Source: Bostrychus sinensis (Eukaryota > Chordata > Actinopteri > Gobiiformes > Eleotridae). Taken from it: a stretch of 64,000 bases of DNA. The stretch's first letter is position 1. The number at the start of each line of letters is the position of its first letter. This document shows, one piece after another, positions 57,200 through 64,000 of the stretch. A program made the translations under genes and the position numbers. The stretch lies in NCBI GenBank assembly GCA_020698575.1, contig CM036252.1, positions 29,651,206-29,715,205 on the forward strand, read 5' to 3'. The notes beneath the pieces are model-generated. The model made no database searches, was not told the DNA's origin, and saw only the letters and a program-made list of their open reading frames with translations.

Positions 57200-57950
57200 A
57201 CTGCAAAAATCCTGACTCCTGAACTTTTAAACGCTTCCAAGAGAGCGTAGTTCCAAGTAATCTCTCGAAGTAATACGCCTAGCTGTCCATTCGGAGTTTA
57301 CGTGTATTTTTAGCCGTTAAGTGCAGTGGCCATCGCAAGCAGGAAGCGCGGACAAGCCGAGAAGAATGGCAGGAAAGGAGCATTCAGTCCAGCCAAGTAG
57401 TGTTGTTTTACGATGGCTCTCACAACTGACCGCTCGAGTCCGCATTTCGCGCGTTGGAACGTAACTTTACGACGCTCCTGTCTGAAATCCCGCATCCCTT
57501 TCTCCCCAGAGTCTCTATACTTACAATATACAAACAGAGCCGGGATATATCACAACAAAAACAACAACAAAAAGTTAAGGAACAGCGGAGTTTTTAACAG
57601 GAAGAACCCTAACTTTCCAAATAAGAAATGCGTTTTGGGCAATACTTCCCGTAGAATTAGTTCGCCTCGTGGCTCGGTTCGACGCGCAGAATTAGTCCAA
57701 AGACCGCAATAACTCCATCCCAGGTTGAAGCGATAACTCCTCTCCCTGGGTCTCAGCGTCACAATCTTGAACCACTTGTACGTCTGTGCGCACGGGGAGT
57801 TCGGAGGGTGGGGTTTCGAAACTTTTTTTTCAGTTTCCCAACAGGAAAAGAGTCAGATGACAGGGCCAACAGGCAAGTCGGACGCACTCAATACGGGTAG
57901 TTCCGACGATGACTTGCAAAATAAAATCTGTAAGACTTTTATACTAAGTC
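57200..57950 (-). promoter_or_regulatory. map3k11: Putative map3k11 promoter and 5' UTR, CpG-enriched
   Basis: Upstream of the map3k11 start the sequence becomes rich in CpG (for example 57340-57500 and 57650-57680), unlike the CpG-poor AT-rich DNA around it. On the minus strand TATAAAAG lies at 57936-57943, which would put a start site near 57905 and a leader of about 1.07 kb if unspliced. A noncoding first exon with a 5' UTR intron is equally possible. No transcript evidence is available. Confidence 0.45.
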
Positions 57951-58880
57951 ACCTGTTGCTCTGAGAAGTCTTTGACACAATTTATTTTACGCAATGGGTG
58001 TAAAAAGAGAATATCATTAAAAAGATCTATCCAATGTAAGCTATCTATTCTATTTAATCTTGTTTAGTCTTGTTTAACGCAATTAGACAATAATAATTTA
58101 ATTGAAAAAACAGCACAGTGGTCACTTTTTGGCCAGTATTTGCAAAATGCCTATCACCTACAATAGAAAATATATATTTAATGATTTTTCAGTTACACAC
58201 AGAAGTATCAAGTAGGTCTATTGAGATTATGTATTATTTCTATAATCTGATCCTCTGCAATCATAACAATATCTTGCAAAAAAGCAAATTTGAGAAAAAA
58301 AATACAAATACAAGAAAAAAACAAATACAAAAACAATAAAGACTGAGTGCACACATTATAAATTACTTTAACAAGTATCCCGGTAGTGTAGAAAATGTAT
58401 ACATTTATTTTGAATGTACAGGCTTGTCACTTCCTGTAAGTTCTTGTTAAATTCACTCAGTCAGAAAAGAAAGTTCTGAGAGGCTGATAAACAGCAATAA
58501 TGCGGGAAAGAGGTGCATACATTTTAAGAAAAGGAACACATCCATTAAAGTTTTTAAGCATGTGTAATTATATATTAAAAAAATATATATATATTTATTA
58601 TATAAAAATAAAGCATTTGTCTTCATCAAACTCTCAAAGTTTGCTTGACTTGTGTCCTCTCCTCACACTTTAGTCCCACCCACTGAGGAGACTACGGACC
58701 AACAGATGCTGGATCTTTGTAAATCTTTACAGTAATAAATGCTAAAAGTTGTATTTCCCTTGGGAGGGAAATACAGGGATTTTGCACAGTATACAGATTT
58801 ACAGTTGCAGTAAATTGTGATATACAAAATGTACTCTTTTTTTTCTCAGTTCATCCAAGCGTAGAAAACGAATTACTTAG
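57951..58880. other. Intergenic AT-rich DNA
   Basis: Between the putative promoter and the V-SINE. Contains a TA-rich run near 58575-58605. Nothing recognised. Confidence 0.45.
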
Positions 58881-58883
58881 TTT

Positions 58884-59205
58884 TGGGACATGATGGCAGA
58901 GTGGTTAGTGCGCTCATCTACCAGCAAGAAGATCATGGGTTTGATCCTCATACTCAACAGGTGAAGTCTGTATGTCCTCCCTGTGTTACCCTGGGTTCCC
59001 TCCCACCATCCAAAGTCATGCATGTGTTAGGAGAAATCATGACTCTAAATCAGCTTTAGTGATTAAATGTGAGAGTGAATGTCAGTGTATGTCTCTGGGC
59101 TGACACAGGGTGTATCCGCCTAAGGCCCAAAGTTACTGGGATAGGCTCCAGTAACCGCGACCCCTAACAGGAATAAGAGGAAGAAGATGAGTGAATGAAT
59201 AAGAA
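58884..59205 (+). mobile_element. V-SINE (DANA/HE1-like), nearly full length
   Basis: GATGGCAGAGTGGTTAGTGC (A box), AGATCATGGGTTTGATCCTC (B box), CTCCCTGTGTTACCCTGGGT, TCCCACCATCCAAAGTCATG, ACTGGGATAGGCTCCAGTAA and a GAGTGAATGAATAAG tail. All V-SINE parts are in order, with short internal losses. Confidence 0.88.
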
Positions 59206-59439
59206 GAGAAGCACAAATATACAAGAGAGGAATGGGAACTTTTTTTTCATATTCTCAAAGATTCAGGAAGTGGGCCTTTAACACAAGTTTTGTTGCACTT
59301 GTAATGTCTCTCCAATGTGACTGCTGTCCTAATTATTCTCAGTATGTTTTCTAAGTAAACCTAGCCTTCTGAACTAGCCCAGGGATGCCTTTGACACACA
59401 CATGCCTTTCACATAAAACCTCATAAAGAGCTTTTATTC

Positions 59440-59690
59440 TCAAAGAAGGTCAGGCAATCCCTCACGGCCGCATTTTCCCCATCCTTCCCTTCCCTTGGTT
59501 TATTTCTTGTTGCTGGGAGTGGATGGGAATGGGACGGCGACCTTTGACCCTGGCGGCTGCTGTGTGGAAACAGTGCGCTTCCTTCTTTTTTTCGCCCCCC
59601 TTTTGATGGCTGCCCACGGGCTGAAGTTTGTTTGGGCCACCCCACCCAGATTGGGAGTCCGCTGAGTCAACGCTTGTGCAGGAAGGATGC
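59440..59690. promoter_or_regulatory. GC-richer intergenic island with GCTGAGTCA
   Basis: CCCTCACGGCCGCATTTTCC, GGGACGGCGACCTTTGACCC (AGGTCA-like half site) and GCTGAGTCA at 59661-59669. Upstream of the predicted map3k11 promoter. Regulatory role is inference. Confidence 0.32.
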
Positions 59691-59699
59691 AGTTGTTGG

Positions 59700-59761
59700 T
59701 TTTTTTTTTTTTTTTTTTTTTAAGTTTAGGTCTAGCCCAGACTCAGAGGGTTAGAAAAAGA

Positions 59762-59793
<32 letters not shown>
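59700..59793. repeat. T24 and A30 homopolymers facing each other
   Basis: A T tract (59700-59722) and an A tract (59764-59793) are separated by about 41 bp, so the two can pair as a hairpin. The pair is prone to length change and assembly error. Confidence 0.85.
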
Positions 59794-59794
<1 letters not shown>

Positions 59795-59909
59795 AGTGGA
59801 GCAGAAGAGGAAGCGGAAAGGGGCTGGACCTACTCTCAGGGCCAAGGAGAGACACGGAAAGAACTGGCCCAACGTGAACTAGGGCTGAAGAATATTTGGG
59901 AAAACTACT

Positions 59910-60746
59910 GTTGATCCTGGATTAGACCAGTTTAGTCTTGAATTTGGGGTTTATTTATTCTTAAATTAAGCCCTGGTTTGGTTCTTGTAGGTCCTTAGTT
60001 TATACCATTCTCTATGGTTCACACCATGTACCACCTCAGAAAATATTTGACTTTCCAAGTGCCATAGTTCACTGACTAAAATGAGCCTAAAGCTCCACTA
60101 GCTAGGACAGACAGAGACCAGGACTAAAACTAGGCTACACTAGGACTAAACTGGAACTAAACTGGGTCTAAACTAGAGCTAAACCAGGATTAAACTACAG
60201 CTAAACCAGGACTAAACTGGACCTAAACCAGACCACTGCATAACCTGGTTGTATCCTAATTTAGTCCTGGTTTAGACCGTGTTTTATACCAGGACTAAAA
60301 CAGGTCTAAATGAGAATTAAAACAGGTATAAAACCTGGATTAAAGCAGGTATAACACCAGGACTAAACCAGGCCAAAACCAAGTCCAAATCAGAACTAAC
60401 CCAGGTCTACATCAGGACAAAACCAGGTCCAAATCAAAACTGACCCAGGTCTACATCAGGACTAAATCAGGTCTAAATCAGGACAAAACCAGGTCTAAAT
60501 CAGATTTATGCAGTGGTCTGGTCTAGTCCTAGTTTAGCTCTGGTTTAGACCTTGCTTAGTCCTGGTTTAGCTCTAGTTTAGACCTTGTTTAGCTCTAGTT
60601 TACCTTTAGTTTAGACTTAGTTTAGCTTTAGTTTAGACCTGATTTAGCTCTAGTTTAGTCCTGGTTTAGTCTTAAAAATGATACTCAAAAAGCAATTTAT
60701 TTTATGTGGTGATACTTGGTGTGAAATGTTTTGAGAATCACTGCAT
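59910..60746. repeat. CTAAACCAGGA minisatellite in alternating orientations
   Basis: GGACTAAACC-oriented units at 60110-60240 and 60285-60500; reversed units (GTTTAGTCCTGGTTTAG) at 60245-60285 and 60515-60670. CCAGACCACTGCATAA (60228-60243) and its exact complement TTATGCAGTGGTCTGG (60506-60521) bound the middle block. TTTTGAGAATCACTG (60729-60743) is a hAT-type end as at the sister loci. Confidence 0.85.
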
Positions 60747-61097
60747 TAGTCAATATTGTGATGATACATTTGTGATGTATATTGCGCAGTGAAAGTTTAA
60801 GTTATCTATTGCAGCATGTTGTATGTTAACACTGAGCCTATCCCTTGGTGACAAACTGATTTTTCAGTCGTTTCCTGAGACCTGTAGCGTCTTGCACTTA
60901 TCTGATATGACAACAATACTGAGTGAAGCGCTTGTCTTACCGGCTGCGTGAGTCACGAGATCACATATCAAAACCAACGGCTTCTGCGGAAGTCGGCATA
61001 GTAAAATAATGAAACCTATTATTCGGAACGGGAGAAGAGAGAACACAGTCAGTCTCAGGTCAGGAGTTTAAAAAAAACACCCACCGATATGGAAAAT

Positions 61098-61113
61098 TTT
61101 ATTGGACTTTATT
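61098..61113 (-). terminator. Paired polyadenylation signals
   Basis: Two AATAAA hexamers on the minus strand, 10 bases apart, downstream of the stop codon at 62913. They are the most plausible 3' end for the upstream gene; map3k11 starts about 3.2 kb further on. Confidence 0.5.
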
Positions 61114-61369
61114 TCACCCATACAAAATAAAAAGAATGCTAAAAGTTTACATTACAGTGTCAAATGTGACTGTCTATCCGGAAACATTTCATATTCTGAC
61201 ATAAGGGAGCCCCAATGGACACATTTAAAACAATCTAAAACGAGGGAGAAATGATGTCAAACGAGAAAACAGAGGAGAATGAGAAAGTAATGTTTAAAAA
61301 CAAAGGTCTGGTCCATTTATCACAGTATACATTTCTAAATTCAGGGTTCTGATATGAAATAAAATTATG

Positions 61370-62240
61370 GTCTTACTAGTAAACAATGACACAAAAACAA
61401 AAAGTTGTGGACAGGGAGTTGATAAAAACGAGAATTAAAATAGAAGCTTAACGGTGACCCTGAGGACAAGTCACAACAAGAAATCGCAAAGTACAAGAGA
61501 GTAACATGCAAAAACAAATTAAAGAATAGATCAATTAGTAAATGCAAAAACAAAACGCAAAAACAAACTGAGGCTCAAATTGTATCATGAAAAAAAAAAG
61601 CAAAAGAAATTGTTGCAAAAGAAATTGTGAGCGAAAACAAAAACAAATGACAAATAAAAATTCTCTAATGCAAACAAATCACAAAAACAAAGTGCACATT
61701 TCAAGCCACTTCCTGTTTCCCTAAAGGAAGTGGTTATCCTCAGTCCAATCCCAAACAAGCACTACGATCCTACCTTTGTTTTTTGTTTTTTAATGTTTTG
61801 CCAATTTAATTTTGCGTTTTGTTTTAGCATGTCCCAAGCTGATTTTGTGATGATCAAATATTTTTTTGCACTTATCAATTTGTTTTCACACAGAGTTTTT
61901 GCGGGGTATCTGAATTTGTTATTGAGCAAACTGTGTCATTGTGACAATTTGTGTATGCTTTTTGTTTTTGCACTTCTAAATTTGTTTCTGCATTTCTCAA
62001 TTTGTTTACATTTGGTAATTTTTCAGTTTAAAAATTTGCATTTATGTGATTATCAAAAAATAATCTTTTTTGCATTTTGAATTAGTATTTATTGTGTTTC
62101 ATGATTTGTTTTTGTTTTTTATCTTTTTGTATTTCTGAATCTGATTTAGTCTTTTAATTTTTATTTTATTTAGTTAATACACTCAACTTTGTGGTTTGTT
62201 TTGCTTTTTGTAATTTCTTGCTTTTCTCAATTTGGATCCG
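61370..62240. repeat. Foldback repeat, AAAAACAAA arm against TTTGTTTTT arm
   Basis: The left half (61375-61700) is full of AAAAACAAA words and the right half (61734-62230) of TTTGTTTTTGC words. The centre is a perfect 9-bp stem, CCACTTCCT at 61706-61714 and AGGAAGTGG at 61725-61733. The arms are imperfect and T/A-skewed. It may be a palindromic transposon or a degenerate local inverted duplication. It sits inside the predicted 3' UTR. Confidence 0.6.
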
Positions 62241-62912
62241 CTGTACTCGTTCTTGTTGCAATTTGTTGACTTGTCCTTCAGGGCCACCGTAGAACCTAAA
62301 TATCACAGATAGCTTCATAAAAATGCACCTGCTTCCTTGTTTACAATAACAGCGTGACTTAGCAGGTCGGGACAAAGCCGGGAAGTACGGCTCCCATTAA
62401 TGAACACTGGGACACATTAGACTTAGCACTGCTTGTCATTCGAACTCTCTCAGCTTTCCTATGAGGACCACAGGCTTTGAAAAGTCATTACTTTTCCGTT
62501 TAGGCCGCCTGTGGGTGTTCACAGCGGATATGTCCACATCCAATGTCAACTGCGGAGGTTTGAGGACTACAGAAAAGTGCCAAAAAAAAAAAAAAAAAAC
62601 ACAAGGAAACTCAAGCCACACCTATCCTGTCTGCGGGGCCAAAAACAGTGACCAGTTTCTCTTCAAAATAGCTAAAAAACATCCTGGTTGGATTCTCCTC
62701 TACAATAAAATAAAACCCTTTTTTTAAAAATTAAAACACAGAATGTACAACCAGTTTGGGGTCTTGTGCGGCGGTTAATATGTCTAAAGTTTGTTTTGTT
62801 TTTTTCCAAAGAGTCTTTCCCTCCTCTACTCCGATCAGCCACTTCAACTCAAATCTAAAGTCGAAATCGTGTGCGTGTGTGTGTGTGTGTTTGTGCGAGG
62901 AGGGAGGCAGAG

Positions 62913-63063
62913 CTAAGAGTCGTAGTCCTCGTCATCATCATCGTCGTCATGGGGGTCGGGAGGAGGTGCGTCAGGGAACATCATGTAATGTGGGGTGTAA
63001 TTAGGAGAAGCATCGGTGGGCCCTGGCATCATCTCCATGTACACCGGGCCAGGAGGGTTGGAC
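62913..63063 (-). CDS. Last coding exon of an unidentified gene, acidic C-terminal tail
   Basis: A pyrimidine-rich acceptor ending CAG (63066-63064) leads into an open frame that ends in TAG at 62913-62915. The first base completes the previous codon, followed by 49 residues. The peptide starts SNPPGPVYMEMMPG, contains NYTPHYMMF, then proline-rich PDAPPPDPH, a run of six Asp, and ends DEDYDS. YMEM fits the YxxM type recognised by PI3-kinase p85 SH2 domains, but this could be chance. GC-rich third positions and the clean splice site argue for a real exon. It lies upstream of map3k11 on the same strand. I do not recognise the protein; it could be a receptor tail or an adaptor. Confidence 0.72.
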
Positions 63064-63124
63064 CTGAAAGAGAACCCAAAAACCAACTTAATTATTTAAA
63101 GAAGTGAAATACGTGAATAGAAAA

Positions 63125-64000
63125 AGTTCTAAAGTGGCACATTTTATAACTTAAAATAATGTATATCGGGGTCGTCAACAGGCGGCCCGCCAGAGCTTTT
63201 CATCCAGCCCCCAGAACATCAGAGTCCAACTAAGAATGTTTCCAAGTAGAAAACCTCTAAAAACGCTTTATCTCAGCCTGAAAAAACTCACAACAGCAAT
63301 AAAAATGTTTTGCCAATTTCTCTGGCATAGAACCTCGTAGAACAAAATTTTAAAAACCACTTTGTAGCTCTCCACAAGCTCTACCTTTCCAGCAAGTTTG
63401 ATTGAGAATGCCTTATTTATTTTCTCAAAAAAACAAATCTTTACCTGTTCTCACTCTCAATTTATTAAAGGTCATTTTAGCAGCACTGCTACAGATCTGT
63501 GACATTTGACCTTAAGATACTTTTGGAAATCCTGAGAAGACAGCTCAGTGCGTCCCCACCTGTCTTTTATCAGTCTGGGCTCTTACTCTGCAGTTCATAG
63601 GAAACATCCAAAAATGCTTTATCTCAGCCTGAAAAGCTCAAAACTGCAATAAAAATGCATTTTGTAGCTCTTCTCAAGCTCTACTTGCAGCAGGTTTGAC
63701 TGAGACTGCCCTGATGCCTTGCCTTTATGAGAGCATCTGGCCCATATAATGTCTGCTGAGAAAAATTCTGGTCCTTGGACAAATGTAGTTGAAGACCCCT
63801 AATGTATATGTATGGAAAAAAATAATTTCTTTTATAACTTAAGTAATGGATGAAAAATAATGCGTATGTATTGAAAACGTCTTTTGGGGAGCTGTTACTT
63901 TAAATTTGCAGAGAATGCTTGGATTAGCTATCTGTTGCCCGCTGCTAGCAATGGGGGGGAATGGACAGAGCATAAAATGGCTAATTAATACTAGAGCTAG
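63125..64000 (+). mobile_element. TTAA-type dispersed element, copy split and cut by window edge
   Basis: The pieces 63125-63166 and 63802-64000 match the complete copy at 21493-22039 (TTTATAAC, AATAATGTATATGTATGG, GGGGAGCTGTTACTT, GGACAGAGCATAAAATGGCT). The hAT-like insertion lies between them. The remainder is beyond the right edge. Confidence 0.75.
63167..63801. mobile_element. hAT-like element (635 bp) with ATGTATAT duplication
   Basis: Ends read GGGGTCGTCAAC on the left and GTTGAAGACCCC on the right, imperfect inverted repeats of the GGGGTCTTCAAC type. The same 8 bp, ATGTATAT, flank it at 63159-63166 and 63802-63809, the target-duplication length of hAT transposons. It splits a TTAA-type element. 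The interior has two diverged copies of a segment with CTTTATCTCAGCCTGAAAA (63268 and 63617 regions), also seen near 36790. No transposase remains. Confidence 0.82.

Larger units (their letters stand above)
61085..62912 (-). other. Predicted 3' UTR of the unidentified upstream gene
   Basis: After the stop codon the minus strand runs about 1.8 kb to two AATAAA signals (complement of tttatt at 61108-61113 and 61098-61103). Cleavage would be expected near 61075-61088. No earlier signal of this quality was noticed, though a shorter UTR cannot be excluded. The stretch contains a GT run (62868-62892), A and T tracts and a large foldback at 61370-62240. Confidence 0.5.
63064..64000 (-). other. Last intron of the unidentified gene, partial
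   Basis: Upstream of the acceptor at 63064-63066. From 63125 onward it is occupied by a TTAA-type element (63125-63166 and 63802-64000) split by a hAT-like insertion. The preceding exon lies outside the window. Confidence 0.6.

Noticed and set aside
61730..62080. 116-codon Phe/Leu-rich plus-strand frame resembling membrane protein
   Set aside because: It comes from the TTTGTTTTT arm of the foldback; low-complexity origin explains the hydrophobicity.
1..64000. Endogenous retrovirus or other viral genes
   Set aside because: No reverse transcriptase, integrase, capsid or envelope motif was seen in any listed frame, and no LTR pair was noticed.

Overview
The window is nuclear DNA of a ray-finned (teleost) fish. 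This rests on vertebrate split-gene structure, an AT-rich background packed with fish-type repeats (DANA/V-SINE-like and other tRNA-derived SINEs, short hAT-like elements with 8-bp target duplications, TTAA-flanked palindromic elements, Tc1 scraps) and long microsatellites. There are no bacterial-type operons, CRISPR arrays or intact autonomous transposons. The species cannot be named from sequence alone.

Two protein-coding genes are supported, both on the minus strand and head-to-tail. (1) map3k11 (MLK3, mixed-lineage kinase 3). Exon 1 (56088-56835) encodes the N-terminus, the SH3 domain and the kinase N-lobe up to the HRDLKSNN catalytic loop. Exon 2 (8461-8641) carries the DFG motif, the activation loop and the APE region. 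The donor and acceptor join in phase to restore Ile250. The intron between them is about 47.4 kb. Exon 3 was not found, so intron 2 runs off the left edge. A CpG-rich 5' flank (about 57.2-57.9 kb) with a TATAAAAG motif is the probable promoter. (2) The last coding exon of an unidentified upstream gene (62913-63063) encodes an acidic 49-residue tail. Its likely 3' UTR reaches paired AATAAA signals near 61.1 kb.

Layout. 1-8460: intron 2, with a LINE tail, a hAT-like element carrying a 150-bp higher-order GAA/GTA array, and SINE scraps. 8461-8641: exon 2. 8642-56087: intron 1, a mobile-element graveyard with two three-level nests (30.0-31.1 kb and 52.5-53.2 kb), several minisatellites and about a dozen GC-richer, single-copy-looking islands that may be regulatory. 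56088-57.9 kb: exon 1, 5' UTR and promoter. 57.9-61.08 kb: intergenic, with a V-SINE and an inverted minisatellite. 61.08-64.0 kb: end of the upstream gene and its last intron.

The kinase would act in JNK/p38 stress signalling. The rest of the window is mainly interesting for repeat biology. I found no new gene system. The best leads are a SINE with an arginine-tRNA-like head flanked by copies of one short motif, a minisatellite that repeatedly lies beside hAT-type termini, dated insertion nests, and a foldback in the predicted 3' UTR. Family names for repeats are from memory and were not checked against a database.
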